The notes: generated by a model from the letters alone, not told the origin. A DNA stretch of 64,000 nt from an uncultured Clostridiaceae bacterium (GCA_946998225.1 CAMPYH010000003.1:62001-126000); one strand, 5' to 3'. Counted from the stretch's first letter, positions 29,100 to 38,968 are shown. Numbers and translations are program-made.

Positions 29100-30059
29100 T
29101 TATAAATACTTAAAGATATCTTTATTTATTTTTCCATAATATGACTGGACTGATGATATTGTATTTATTAACGGTTTTTTACCTTTTGTATATTCCTTTA
29201 TTCGTTTTTTCAATTTCTTCTTAGCTTTTTTACCTCTTACAAATTTTCCTTTTTTAGTTTTTCCTAAGAATTTAATATTTTCATTACTAGAATAAATTCT
29301 AGTAGATTTGTTTAATTCTAATTTTTCTGTTTTCAAAAACATTTCTATCTTTTTTAATATTTCCTTTGCTTCTTTCTTTGTTTTTACAAATATTAGAAAA
29401 TCGTCCTGATACCTTACATACCTTTTTACTTTTAATTTTTCTTTAATATAATGGTCAAAATCGTTTAAATAAAAAACTGCTAAAATTTGAGATGTCATAG
29501 AACCAAGAGATAAACCCTTTTCATCTGATCTAATAATTGTATTTAATATATTTATTACTTCCTTATCTTTAATTAACTTTTTTAATTTTTTAATTAAGAT
29601 ATCATGATCCAAACTTGCAAAAAACTTATGTATATCTCCTTTAATGATATAATAATGTTTCCACTGTCTATTGCTTGCATCTATATATTTATAAAAGTAG
29701 GAAATACCTACTTCTGTTCCAAGGTATTTCCTACTTGCAATATTCTGATCAATTAAAACTCGAGGTATCACTTTATCTAACACCTCGTTTGATACTAAAT
29801 GATTTATTATTTTATCTTCTGGAAGCTGTGCATAAACATCTCTTTTTTTGCCACTTTCATTTACAAAAAATCTAATTTTTTTCTTAGGTTTATATTTCCT
29901 ATTATATATTGTCCTATATACATATGATATATAGTGTATTTCATTTTTAATTAGATTTTCTTTATACTTTAAACTCTTAATATTTTTTAAAACATTTTTA
30001 TATGCTTTTTTAATATTATTTATATCTAATAAATTTTTATATAAATCATTTGTTTTCAT
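29100..30059 (-). CDS. DGR reverse transcriptase
   Basis: 319 aa, the compact length of DGR RTs. RT motifs run in order: AQLPEDKIINHLV (~78-90), KGDIHKFFASLDHD (motif 3, ~140-153), LSLGSMTSQILAVFYLNDFD (motif 4, ~180-198) with the LGxxxSQ signature typical of DGR and related RTs, YVRYQDDFLIF (catalytic YxDD, ~215), then KFLGKTKKG and the thumb. There is no maturase-X or HNH domain, which argues against a group II intron. It makes error-prone cDNA at template adenines. It starts 22 bp after tsaB and has no clear Shine-Dalgarno; expression may depend on read-through from the suf/tsa operon. Confidence 0.93.
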   Translation of the reverse strand: MKTNDLYKNLLDINNIKKAYKNVLKNIKSLKYKENLIKNEIHYISYVYRTIYNRKYKPKKKIRFFVNESGKKRDVYAQLPEDKIINHLVSNEVLDKVIPRVLIDQNIASRKYLGTEVGISYFYKYIDASNRQWKHYYIIKGDIHKFFASLDHDILIKKLKKLIKDKEVINILNTIIRSDEKGLSLGSMTSQILAVFYLNDFDHYIKEKLKVKRYVRYQDDFLIFVKTKKEAKEILKKIEMFLKTEKLELNKSTRIYSSNENIKFLGKTKKGKFVRGKKAKKKLKKRIKEYTKGKKPLINTISSVQSYYGKINKDIFKYL

Positions 30060-30081
30060 ACAACATATATTATATTTATTA

Positions 30082-30828
30082 TTATATTTTTTCTATATTC
30101 TTAGCTTTCTTTTCCTTTATGCCGCTTGGTTTTAAATATATAGGCATAAGCTTTTCAGAAGAAACTTTTTTACTTATATTTTTTTCCATAAGTCTTCCTA
30201 AATACTTTCCTCTTTGTTCTTCATCTTTAATATATATTATTTCAAAATTATTGAGTCTATCTTGTAGCTCTTCTTCAAAAAGTTTTTTTCCATTTCCTAC
30301 AACTAGTATTTTTGTTTTGTTTTTTTGTTCTTTTTCTTCTTTTGTTTCTTTTTCAATAACGTTTTTTGCAAATTCAATAAAATCATTTATATTACCTGCA
30401 AAATTTAATCTTTCAGTATATTCTTTGTTTATTTTTGCTACGCTTCCATAAACTTCTTTATTTCTTGCATCTATTATGCTTAAGATATAGTCTCCTTCAT
30501 TTACTTCTTGTTCTTCATAAGCATTTTCTTCTAACAGTTCTAAACTTGTTCCAGGTATAATATCTATATTTAAAGCAAGAGCAAATGCTTTAATTGTAGA
30601 TACACCTATTCTTATTCCTGTAAATGATCCAGGACCTACAATTGACCCAAAGTATGTAATATCTTCTAGTTTTGTATTTGTTGTTTTTAAAACTTCTTCT
30701 ATTCCTGTCATTAACTTTTTAGCATGTGTAATATCTTCTTTTATTTCTTTGTATATTATGTTTTTTCCATCTTCATATAGATTTATATTACATATTTTAC
30801 TACTTGTATCTACACTTAATATTTTCAT
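30082..30828 (-). CDS. tsaB: tRNA threonylcarbamoyladenosine biosynthesis protein TsaB
   Basis: 248 aa. The N-terminus ILSVDTSSKICNINL and the signature FGSIVGPGSFTGIRIGVSTIKAFA are diagnostic. TsaB pairs with TsaD and TsaE to make t6A37 in ANN-decoding tRNAs. tsaE lies in the same apparent operon (37415), tsaD is not in the window. The C-terminal half is longer and more charged than E. coli TsaB. Immediately upstream of the DGR RT. Confidence 0.93.
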   Translation of the reverse strand: MKILSVDTSSKICNINLYEDGKNIIYKEIKEDITHAKKLMTGIEEVLKTTNTKLEDITYFGSIVGPGSFTGIRIGVSTIKAFALALNIDIIPGTSLELLEENAYEEQEVNEGDYILSIIDARNKEVYGSVAKINKEYTERLNFAGNINDFIEFAKNVIEKETKEEKEQKNKTKILVVGNGKKLFEEELQDRLNNFEIIYIKDEEQRGKYLGRLMEKNISKKVSSEKLMPIYLKPSGIKEKKAKNIEKI

Positions 30829-30848
30829 TTATTCCTCTTTTCATTTTT

Positions 30849-31313
30849 CTATTTTAACATATCTTTAATTGCACTTTTTGCTGTATTCCATGCAAGAAGT
30901 ACACACTTTATTCTTTGTGGTATATATCTTAAAGGTTTTAATGCATATGCATCACCTAATTTTTCATACCTTTCATCAAATCCAAATTCATCTACTTTAA
31001 TATTTTCTTCATCTTCAAGTATCATTTGAATAAAAAGTTCAGTTATATTAAGAGCAGACTCCAGCTCTTCTCCTCTTAATATATCGCACATGATATCTGC
31101 TGAAGCTTCAGATATTGCACACCCTTCTCCAAGATATGCTATATCTTTAATTATGCTTTTTCCATCTTTTTCTTCTTTTATTATTTGAAGCTGAACAACA
31201 TCTCCACAACTAGGATTTATTCCATCATGTTTTTCACCTAGAATATCTTTTTTATTCTTTTTGTTTTTTGTTCTTTCATTTAATATGTTTTTATATATTT
31301 CTTCTAAATTCAT
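30849..31313 (-). CDS. sufU: SufU-type iron-sulfur scaffold / sulfur carrier protein
   Basis: 154 aa. It has the three conserved cysteines in NPSCGD, EGCAISEASADIM and IKCVLLAWNT, plus the family aspartate. SufU takes persulfide from SufS in Gram-positive suf systems. It is in the same operon as sufCBDS but separated from sufS by the M3 peptidase gene. Spaced 20 bp from tsaB. Confidence 0.93.
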   Translation of the reverse strand: MNLEEIYKNILNERTKNKKNKKDILGEKHDGINPSCGDVVQLQIIKEEKDGKSIIKDIAYLGEGCAISEASADIMCDILRGEELESALNITELFIQMILEDEENIKVDEFGFDERYEKLGDAYALKPLRYIPQRIKCVLLAWNTAKSAIKDMLK

Positions 31314-31333
31314 ATTATTCTTTCCTATTTTAT

Positions 31334-31479
31334 TTATTTATTTATATTTTGTATATCTAAAATATATTTTAATGCATTTTCAAATATTTCTTCACCTTCT
31401 ATATTTATATCTAATTTTTTAAATATTGATTTTAAATCTTCTTCATTATTATTTACAAAAACTTCAATTAAATCTTTAT
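31334..31479 (-). other. out-of-frame C-terminal end of the M3 peptidase
   Basis: Directly after the peptidase ORF a different frame (stop at 31334-31336) encodes about 48 residues, with DLKSIFKKLDINIEGEEIF and ALKYILD. This is the pattern with which PepF-type proteins end (..lLkkaGiDm..pe.ie.al......). Restoring one A in the A-run near 31480 would join both frames. This suggests a one-base deletion or a sequence error. Confidence 0.6.
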
Positions 31480-32904
31480 TTTATTGTTTTTGTTTTTTAA
31501 AAAAATATTAATACTTAATACTGTAGCAAAAAAATGTGAAAACATCATATATGGTTGTATGAAATAATTAATATATGTTTGTATGTTTTTGTATGTAACC
31601 CCTATATCTTCTTTTTCCATTTTATATGTATCTATAATTAGATTAATTGGTTTTATACAAAGATAAAATAATCTATATAAATATGAGTTTATATCTTCAT
31701 TTATGTTTTTTATATTTATATTATCTCTAATTTCATTTTCAAAATATATTATTTCAGAAAGTATAGCTATAGTTTCTTGTATTATTTTATTAGGCACTTT
31801 CTTTTTATTTTTTTTATAGATATTTGCTAAAACAGCATGTGAGAATTCATGTATTAATCCATTTAAATTACACTTTACATTTTCTTTTTCCACTTTTATA
31901 ACTAAAACATATTCATTTTTTAGTATAATACATCTTTGCGGAGTATTTTTATCTGAATACATTATTGTTAATTTATTTAATGTATCTTTAATATCCTGCA
32001 GTTTAAAAATATATAAAGCATTAAGTAATATTTCTTTAATCTTTTTTTCATCTATATCTACATAATTTTTCTTGTTATTTAAATGTTTTTCTAAATTAGA
32101 TATGTTTTCTTCAAATACATTATCTATTAGAGTTTTATTTTTTGTATAAAATATGTCTATATTTTTTATTATCTCTTCGTTTAATTTTTCATCTCTATAT
32201 TTATATGCAAAATATGAAACATATCCTTTTTCTTTTGCAAAAGTATTTACATATTTCATATATTTCTTAGAGGCATTATTAAATATATTTTCATATTCTT
32301 TATATAATTTTAATTTATCTTTATCACTTATATTTAAATTAGAATCTCTTTTGTTTAAATATTCATTTCTTTTTTCTAAATAATTTAGCTCTTTATATTC
32401 TTCCCTAATAATTTCAGATTCTTTTTTCTCTTTTTGATCTTTTTCTTCTAAAATATCTATTATACTTTTTATGCTATTTTTAACAGATTCCAGTTTAGTT
32501 TTATCTAAATTAAATTCATTACTTTTATTATTCAATATTTCAAGTGCTGTAAAATAGCAAGGTAAACCTAAACTAATTAGTTCACTATTTAAATCTAGTA
32601 AAGGATTTTTAAGAGCATATTTTTTTCTTAAAAATTCTAAATGATATGTTAACTTTTTTCTGTCTTCATCTAAAAGCATTGCCTCTTTAATTATTAAAAA
32701 ATAGCTATCTATATTTATTTTTAAATTAACATTTCTCTCTATTTTTTCTTTAAAAAAACTAATAAGCGCATACTGATCTTTAATATTATTTTTATATTTG
32801 GATCTAATTTCTATTCCAACTTCATTACGCCTTTTAAACTCATCTTCTAAATTTAACAGCAGCTTATCAATTCTTTTAAAGTTTTCTTTTTCTATATTTA
32901 ACAT
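31468..32904 (-). CDS. M3-family (oligoendopeptidase F-like) metallopeptidase, C-terminus frameshifted
   Basis: 478 aa as read. The zinc motif is HEFSH (~353-357), followed about 25 residues later by QETIAILSE with the third ligand Glu, as in M3 peptidases. The helical N-terminal lobe is as expected. M3 enzymes cut small cytosolic peptides. The ORF ends abruptly in an Asn/Lys run, and the rest of the family C-terminus lies in the next frame (see 31334-31479). The active site is unaffected, so activity may survive. Embedded between sufS and sufU; no functional link is evident. Confidence 0.78.
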   Translation of the reverse strand: MLNIEKENFKRIDKLLLNLEDEFKRRNEVGIEIRSKYKNNIKDQYALISFFKEKIERNVNLKINIDSYFLIIKEAMLLDEDRKKLTYHLEFLRKKYALKNPLLDLNSELISLGLPCYFTALEILNNKSNEFNLDKTKLESVKNSIKSIIDILEEKDQKEKKESEIIREEYKELNYLEKRNEYLNKRDSNLNISDKDKLKLYKEYENIFNNASKKYMKYVNTFAKEKGYVSYFAYKYRDEKLNEEIIKNIDIFYTKNKTLIDNVFEENISNLEKHLNNKKNYVDIDEKKIKEILLNALYIFKLQDIKDTLNKLTIMYSDKNTPQRCIILKNEYVLVIKVEKENVKCNLNGLIHEFSHAVLANIYKKNKKKVPNKIIQETIAILSEIIYFENEIRDNINIKNINEDINSYLYRLFYLCIKPINLIIDTYKMEKEDIGVTYKNIQTYINYFIQPYMMFSHFFATVLSINIFLKNKNNKIKI

Positions 32905-32910
32905 TCTTTC

Positions 32911-34119
32911 CTACTTAAAAATATCTATAGCTCTTTTTAAACTATTTATTAGTTTATCTACATCATCTTTTGTATTATATATTCCAAAACTTACTCTCAT
33001 CGATGAATTAATACAAAGCTTTTTATGTAGTGGCATAGCACAGTGATGTCCTGCTCTTATACAGATTTTATCTTCGTTTAATATGCTTGATATATCATGT
33101 GAATGAATACCTTTTATATTAAAGCTTATTAATGATACTGCGTTTTTAGGACTATATATTTCTACCTCTGGTATTTCATCTAATCTTTTATATGCATAAA
33201 TAGTTAAATCTTTAATATATTTTTCAATATTTTCTATTCCTATATTTTCAATATATTCTATAGCTTTTGTAAATCCATAAACCGCTTCAACATTTGGGCT
33301 TCCACCTTCAAATTTTTCAGGTCCTTCTTTTAATGTAAATTTATCTTCATAAACTAAATTAATCATTCCACCCCCATAAAGAATTGGTGGTACTTTATCT
33401 ATATATTTACTGTTTATGTATAGTACTCCTACCCCTAAAGGTGCATACATTTTATGTCCTGAAAAACTTGCTGCATATATATCTAAGTTTTTAATATTTA
33501 TTTTTGTATGATTTATGCTTTGAGATATATCTAAAATTACATATATTTCATGACCATACTCTTCTTTTTTTCTTTTAATTATTTCATTTATCTTTACATT
33601 ATCTAGTTCTTCTCCTAGTACATTAGAACATAAACTAAGCCCTATTATTCTTGTATCTTTATCTATTTGTTTTTCAAACTTTTCATAATTAAAAGTATTA
33701 TCTTCATTTAAGTATATATATTCTAGCTTTAAATTATTTTCTTCTTTTAAAACTTCATATGGTACAAGATTTGCATGATGTTCTTGTATTCCAATTAATA
33801 TTTTACCTTCTTTTACCATTTCTCTTAATCCAAATATTGCTATATTTAAAGACTCTGTAGAAGATTTTGTAAATATTATTTCATTTTTATTTGTTCCAAT
33901 AAATTCTGCTACTTTCTTTCTTCCTTCTTCTAATATATTTGTAGATTTAAAAGAAAAATAATGCATATTCTCACTATGTGGATTACCATTATATTTAGTG
34001 TAATATTCTAAAATACTATCTATAACTTTATTTGGTTTTTGTGTTGTTGCAGCTGAATCTAAATATATATATCCTTCATCTAAATATTTAAAATCTTTTC
34101 GAATTTCATTTATATCCAT
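32911..34119 (-). CDS. sufS: cysteine desulfurase SufS
   Basis: 402 aa PLP enzyme of the SufS group. YLDSAATTQKP at the N-terminus, the PLP lysine in SFSGHKMYAPLGVGVLY, EGGSPNV and the catalytic cysteine in RAGHHCAMPLHK. It removes sulfur from cysteine and passes it to SufU. Its ATG overlaps the last base of sufD. Confidence 0.95.
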   Translation of the reverse strand: MDINEIRKDFKYLDEGYIYLDSAATTQKPNKVIDSILEYYTKYNGNPHSENMHYFSFKSTNILEEGRKKVAEFIGTNKNEIIFTKSSTESLNIAIFGLREMVKEGKILIGIQEHHANLVPYEVLKEENNLKLEYIYLNEDNTFNYEKFEKQIDKDTRIIGLSLCSNVLGEELDNVKINEIIKRKKEEYGHEIYVILDISQSINHTKINIKNLDIYAASFSGHKMYAPLGVGVLYINSKYIDKVPPILYGGGMINLVYEDKFTLKEGPEKFEGGSPNVEAVYGFTKAIEYIENIGIENIEKYIKDLTIYAYKRLDEIPEVEIYSPKNAVSLISFNIKGIHSHDISSILNEDKICIRAGHHCAMPLHKKLCINSSMRVSFGIYNTKDDVDKLINSLKRAIDIFK

Positions 34120-35267
34120 TACTTCATTTCCTTTTTTATATATTGGGTTATCTCTTCATATTGTTTTTCAAATATATTATCTTTTAAATCTCCAAACACT
34201 TTTCCAAGTTTAGAAAGAATAATTAAAGTATTAGCCTCATCTTTTGTAAGACCTCTACTTTCTAAATAAAAGATTTTATCTCTATTTAAAGCTTCAAGTG
34301 AATATCCATGTTCACCAACAATATCCTCTTCTTCACTTAAAAGTATTGGAGCTGTTTTAGAACTTGCATCATTTGAAAGCATTAATATATTTTCCTTTTC
34401 AATACCTATAGATCCTTTTGCTCCGTTTTTAAATCTTAATATATCTTTAGATACCTTGCTGCTATTTTCTAAAAGTATTCCATCAAAGATAAATTCAGAA
34501 TGCGCTCTTTCTTCCTCTAAAATTCCTTCATACATAAAATCTAAACTAGAGTTTTTTGAAAGAAAATATATTCCTGAAACAAGTACTTTAGAATCTTTAA
34601 ATACCCTAGATATATTTCTAAAATTACCTTTTGTCTCTCCAAGTATTACATATTTAAAATTAATTACTCCCTCATTTTTAGCCTCTAGATAAATATTATC
34701 TAATGAAAATGTATTTGAGTTTTTAATTAAATATATTATATTTATATTTCCATTATCTGAATATACATTTATTTTAAGATTTCTATAAAGCTCTATTAAT
34801 TCCTTTTCTTTAGAGTCTCCATCAAGTTCTATAAATATGTTTTTAACTTCATTTTCTTTTGCTTCTATATTTATCTCATCTACTAATATATCTTTATTTT
34901 GTATATTAATATATGTATATTCTCCAAGTTCTTTTATCTCTTTTTTTGTTTCTTCTTTTAATTCTTTTAAAACTTTGTTTATATTATCATTATTTGTTTC
35001 TTTATTTAAATTATCTATCTTTTCATTTAAACTTTCAGTAAAAAAGATTTCCTCATATGGATATTTTTTGTTTATTCCTAAACTTTTGGCTTCATCATTT
35101 GAATATATTTTAGACACAATGTTTAAATTTTCTTTTTCTTTGTCTTCTTCATTTTTTTCATTGTCTATATCTATATATCTAGTTAAATATGATTTTAAAT
35201 TTATACCCAAATGATTATATGCTTTTTCATCTAATTCATTTATATGGATTATTTTTTTATTTATCAT
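34119..35267 (-). CDS. sufD: SufD component of the SufBCD scaffold
   Basis: 382 aa. The C-terminal beta-helix is typical of SufB/SufD (VGEHGYSLEALNRDKIFYLESRGL parallels the VNEATTGKISPSKIFYLMSRGL of the neighbouring SufB). The N-terminal ~150 residues are strongly charged and diverged. SufD forms the scaffold with SufB and the ATPase SufC. The start overlaps the sufB stop by 4 bp (ATGA type). Confidence 0.87.
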   Translation of the reverse strand: MINKKIIHINELDEKAYNHLGINLKSYLTRYIDIDNEKNEEDKEKENLNIVSKIYSNDEAKSLGINKKYPYEEIFFTESLNEKIDNLNKETNNDNINKVLKELKEETKKEIKELGEYTYINIQNKDILVDEINIEAKENEVKNIFIELDGDSKEKELIELYRNLKINVYSDNGNINIIYLIKNSNTFSLDNIYLEAKNEGVINFKYVILGETKGNFRNISRVFKDSKVLVSGIYFLSKNSSLDFMYEGILEEERAHSEFIFDGILLENSSKVSKDILRFKNGAKGSIGIEKENILMLSNDASSKTAPILLSEEEDIVGEHGYSLEALNRDKIFYLESRGLTKDEANTLIILSKLGKVFGDLKDNIFEKQYEEITQYIKKEMK

Positions 35268-36664
35268 CCATTAGTCCCTTCTAATTCTATTCCTATTAAA
35301 TTATTCATTTCTACTGCATATTCTATTGGTAGTAGTTTAGATATTGGTTCTGAAAACCCTTTTATTATTTGCTCTTTAGCCTCTTCTTCAGTTAAACCTC
35401 TACTCATTAAGTAAAAGATTTTACTAGGTGAAATCTTACCTGTTGTTGCCTCATGTATAACTTCTGATTCATTGTTTTTCACATTTATTACAGGGATTGT
35501 GTAAGAAATGCTTTCTTTATCTAACATTAAATTTGAACAATCTGAATTAGATACAGAATTAACTGCTTCTTTAGATATATATACATGGTTTCTAGTTACA
35601 GATTTGCCGCTACCTTTACTTATTGATTTAGTATTTACATTGGAATTTGTAAATGGTGCTAAATGTATTACTCCAGATCCATTATCTATTTCTTGTATAC
35701 TTGATGCAAAGGTAAGCCCTGTATATGTCATACTAGCATATTTTTCTTCAAGTATTGTTGTAGGGTATAGCATAGATACCTTTGATCCAAATGATCCAGA
35801 TACCCAGTCTATATTTCCTCCTTCTTTAACGAGTGCTTTTTTAGTATTTAAGTTATACATATTTTTAGACCAGTTTTCTATTGTTGAAAATTTCATTTTT
35901 GCATTTTTACCAACAAATATTTCTACACTTCCTGCATGTATATTAAGTGTATTATATTTTGGAGCACTACATCCTTCTATAAAATGAAGTGAGGCGTTAT
36001 CTTCTACAACAATTAAAGTATGTTCAAATTGTCCTGCTCCAGGTGCATTAAGTCTGTAATATGACTGTATTGGTATATCTAATTCTACGCCTTTTGGAAC
36101 ATATACAAATGATCCACCTGACCATACAGCTAAATGAAGTGCTGCATATTTATGTAATTTTTCATCAATTAATTTTGAAAAATATTTTTTAACAAGTTCT
36201 TCATGTTCTTTTAAAGCTGTAGACATATCCATATATATTACACCTTTTTTAACTAAATAGTCTTTTACATTATGGTATATCTCTTCTGAGTCAAACTGTG
36301 CACTTACACCTGCTAAATATTTTTTCTCAGCATCTACAATTCCAAGCCTATCGAAAGTGTTTTTAATTTCTTCTGGTACCTCTTCCCATGATGCTTCTTT
36401 TTTAGCGTCAGGTGCTATATATGTAGATATTTTATTTAAATCTACTTCTGTTAAATCTGGACCCCAATCTGGATTTTTAGCTTTTTCAAATTCTTTAAAT
36501 GCTCTTAATCTAATATCTAACATCCAAGAAGGTTCACCTTTTTCTTTAGATATTTTTTTAATAATATCTTCATTTAAACCTTTTGGAGCTTTAGTCCTTA
36601 TTTTTACATCATCTATTATATCATAGACACTTCTATCTATGTCTTCTATCTTTGTTTTCTTCAA
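35264..36664 (-). CDS. sufB: SufB Fe-S cluster assembly scaffold
   Basis: 466 aa, normal length, highly conserved. Motifs seen: WMLDIRLRAF, SAQFDSE, FVYVPKGVELDIPIQSY, EHTLIVVEDNASLHFIEGC, and VIHEATTGKISPSKIFYLMSRG. SufB assembles nascent clusters with SufD and SufC. Follows sufC by 11 bp. Confidence 0.97.
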   Translation of the reverse strand: MKKTKIEDIDRSVYDIIDDVKIRTKAPKGLNEDIIKKISKEKGEPSWMLDIRLRAFKEFEKAKNPDWGPDLTEVDLNKISTYIAPDAKKEASWEEVPEEIKNTFDRLGIVDAEKKYLAGVSAQFDSEEIYHNVKDYLVKKGVIYMDMSTALKEHEELVKKYFSKLIDEKLHKYAALHLAVWSGGSFVYVPKGVELDIPIQSYYRLNAPGAGQFEHTLIVVEDNASLHFIEGCSAPKYNTLNIHAGSVEIFVGKNAKMKFSTIENWSKNMYNLNTKKALVKEGGNIDWVSGSFGSKVSMLYPTTILEEKYASMTYTGLTFASSIQEIDNGSGVIHLAPFTNSNVNTKSISKGSGKSVTRNHVYISKEAVNSVSNSDCSNLMLDKESISYTIPVINVKNNESEVIHEATTGKISPSKIFYLMSRGLTEEEAKEQIIKGFSEPISKLLPIEYAVEMNNLIGIELEGTNG

Positions 36665-36675
36665 GATTTACCTTT

Positions 36676-37410
36676 CTAATTTTTTATTCCTTTAAATCCT
36701 AATTCTTGCATTTCTTTTAATAATTCTTTTCCGCCAGTTTTTAAAACTTTACCATCATCTAAAATTATTACTTCATCTACTCCTATTGTTTTAAGCATAT
36801 CAAAATGGTGTGAAACTATAATTAAGATTTTTTCTTCCTTTTCCTCTTCAATATATTCTCTAATATTTTCTGCAACTACTTTTGCTGCATCAATATCTAA
36901 TCCTGAATCCACTTCATCAAGCATTAAATATTTAGGTTTTAAGATTTTCATTTGAAGTATTTCATTTTTCTTTTTCTCTCCACCAGAGAATCCTACATTT
37001 AAATATCTATTGGTAATATCTGTAGATATTTCTAAGTTTTTAGTTTCATTTTGCATATTTTTTGCAAAAGTAAATATACTACTTTTTTCATCTCTCTTTT
37101 TACTTATATATCCTAAAAAATCTGTAAATTTAACGCCTTCTATTTCTTCTGGATTTTGGAAAGATAAAAACATACCTTTTTTAGCACGTTTATCTACACT
37201 TAAATTTAGTATATTCTCATCATCTAATATAACTTCTCCATTTGTTACCTCGAAAACAGGATTACCCATAAGTACATTTAAAAGAGTAGATTTACCTGAT
37301 CCGTTTTTACCTGCAAGTAAATATACCTTTCCTTTTTCTAGTTTTAAATTTATATCTTTTAAAATTTCTTTATCTTTAACATTTACACTTAAATTTTTAA
37401 TTTCTAACAT
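36676..37410 (-). CDS. sufC: SufC ATPase
   Basis: 244 aa ABC-type ATPase. Walker A GKNGSGKSTLL, the SufC-typical GFSGGEKKKNEILQM and Walker B LMLDEVDSGLDIDA, then switch His (VSHH). Drives conformational change in the SufBD scaffold. First suf gene after tsaE (4 bp gap). Confidence 0.97.
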   Translation of the reverse strand: MLEIKNLSVNVKDKEILKDINLKLEKGKVYLLAGKNGSGKSTLLNVLMGNPVFEVTNGEVILDDENILNLSVDKRAKKGMFLSFQNPEEIEGVKFTDFLGYISKKRDEKSSIFTFAKNMQNETKNLEISTDITNRYLNVGFSGGEKKKNEILQMKILKPKYLMLDEVDSGLDIDAAKVVAENIREYIEEEKEEKILIIVSHHFDMLKTIGVDEVIILDDGKVLKTGGKELLKEMQELGFKGIKN

Positions 37411-37414
37411 TTAT

Positions 37415-37927
37415 TTATTCTCTTTCTAATACTGTAATTTTTCTACTATCTAAATCTAATTTTTTAATATCTACTAAAACAAAATCTTTGTTAAACACAT
37501 CTTCAATCTCAAGCCCCCACTCTATTAGATTCACCTTAATTTTATCTATTTTTCCTTTTGTTTCATCTTCTAAAATGTATTCCATAAGTCCTGAATCATA
37601 AAACTCAGAAGAATCTGAAAGTCTATATACATCAAAATGGTTTAATGTAAAAAGATAATCTTTTCCAAAAAAATTAAACTTTTCATCTTTAATATATTCA
37701 TTAACTATTGTAAAGGTTGGACTAGATATTTCATTTCCTAATTTAAAATATTCAAGTATTCCTTCAACAAATTTTGTTTTTCCACTTGCAAGATCTCCAT
37801 TTAATATTATGTTTAAAACATGTTCATCTTTTTCTAATACCTTTTTCATTTCATCTAAAAAGATTTCTCTTGCAATCTCTTTCGTTTCATCATCTTTATT
37901 AGATACATATTCTTTTATCTTTTTCAT
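37415..37927 (-). CDS. tsaE: tRNA threonylcarbamoyladenosine biosynthesis ATPase TsaE
   Basis: 170 aa. P-loop GDLASGKTKF (family consensus GDLGAGKTT), SSPTFTIVNEY and the late LIEWG box identify TsaE. It supports turnover of the TsaBDE complex in t6A formation. It sits between a FemX-like gene and sufC. The P-loop has Ser for Ala and an extended helix; probably still ATP-binding. Confidence 0.92.
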   Translation of the reverse strand: MKKIKEYVSNKDDETKEIAREIFLDEMKKVLEKDEHVLNIILNGDLASGKTKFVEGILEYFKLGNEISSPTFTIVNEYIKDEKFNFFGKDYLFTLNHFDVYRLSDSSEFYDSGLMEYILEDETKGKIDKIKVNLIEWGLEIEDVFNKDFVLVDIKKLDLDSRKITVLERE

Positions 37928-37945
37928 CTTCCTTACCGTTTTTCT

Positions 37946-38953
37946 TTATTTTCTCTTATTCTTATTTTTAATTAGCGCATTATATATTTTGTATTTGAAA
38001 TCATTTTTTATATATGCATATTCTGGAAGCTTTTCGATAAGCTCACCATTAAATTCTTTTTTAAATCTATAGATATCATATGGAGGAATATCTATATCTT
38101 TTGTTTTCATTCCAGGAAATCCTCCAAGATTAAACGCATTTACCCCTTCGTCTTTTGCAGTTTTAATTATTTCCCACATTAAATAATATTTAGAATTTTC
38201 ATCGTCAAAATCTTCTATATCTAAAAGATATTTAATATCTTTAAACTTTAAAACTTGTGCTACACATTTTATCTTTTCTTCTTCTTTTAAAACATATATC
38301 TCAAATCTTTTTTCTTTTACTTCTCTTTTATTAATTAATCCTCTTTTTAATGCTTCCATGTAATTTAATTTTTCTACTTTAGCATTTTTCTCTTTTTCAA
38401 TCCTAATATTATATCTTGCTTTTGCAGATATATTAGTTTCAATTTTTTCTAAATCTTCTTTTAATGAAAGTACAAATTCATATGGATTTTGTATTCTATC
38501 TTTTAATTCATTTTTGTATTTGCATTCAGCAAATCCAAGACTTTTTATTCTATCTTCAAATCCTTTTTTAGATTTAGATATATTTAAAGATATTACTCCA
38601 GCAAAAATCTTACGATTATTCTCCATAAATTCAATTAAATAGCTATACATTTTTTCAAATGCATCTAATATATTTATTCCATTATATTCTTTTTCTTCAT
38701 ATATCTTTTTAGAAAATACTGGACCACATTCTTGTATTAAAACCTTACCTAAAATGTTAGAGTTTATATATATAGTTAAAGCTATAACTATTTCATCATT
38801 CACTTTATACATTAATACATATGTGTCATTAAAATTTTCCCATTTTAAAGATTGTTTAAAATATTTATTTTCTCCATTTTCAAAAAACATTTCAAACTCT
38901 TTAATTTCATCACTATTTAAATTCTTTATATTTTTTATTTCTATATTTTCCAT
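37946..38953 (-). CDS. FemX/FemA-like aminoacyl (lipid II bridge) transferase
   Basis: 335 aa with two GNAT-type halves. SLKWENFNDTYVLMYKVN at the N-terminus and NAFNLGGFPGMKTKDIDIPPYDIYRFKKEFNGE at the C-terminus match the Fem family (typical GIxG...GLxxFKxxFGG end). Fem proteins add residues from aminoacyl-tRNA to the peptidoglycan stem peptide; some family members are acetyltransferase-like with other substrates. First gene of the suf/tsa operon, directly after a good promoter. The coiled-coil arm of classic FemA is short here. Confidence 0.8.
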   Translation of the reverse strand: MENIEIKNIKNLNSDEIKEFEMFFENGENKYFKQSLKWENFNDTYVLMYKVNDEIVIALTIYINSNILGKVLIQECGPVFSKKIYEEKEYNGINILDAFEKMYSYLIEFMENNRKIFAGVISLNISKSKKGFEDRIKSLGFAECKYKNELKDRIQNPYEFVLSLKEDLEKIETNISAKARYNIRIEKEKNAKVEKLNYMEALKRGLINKREVKEKRFEIYVLKEEEKIKCVAQVLKFKDIKYLLDIEDFDDENSKYYLMWEIIKTAKDEGVNAFNLGGFPGMKTKDIDIPPYDIYRFKKEFNGELIEKLPEYAYIKNDFKYKIYNALIKNKNKRK

Positions 38954-38968
38954 ATTATACCTTTAAAC

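Noticed and set aside
29100..30059. Group II intron or retron reverse transcriptase
   Set aside because: No maturase-X or HNH domain, no intron RNA domain V or msr/msd-like hairpin, and a matching TR/VR pair is present.
31483..31500. Programmed -1 frameshift at AAAAAAC in the M3 peptidase gene
   Set aside because: The -1 frame meets TAA four codons later; only a shift downstream of that would join the frames.
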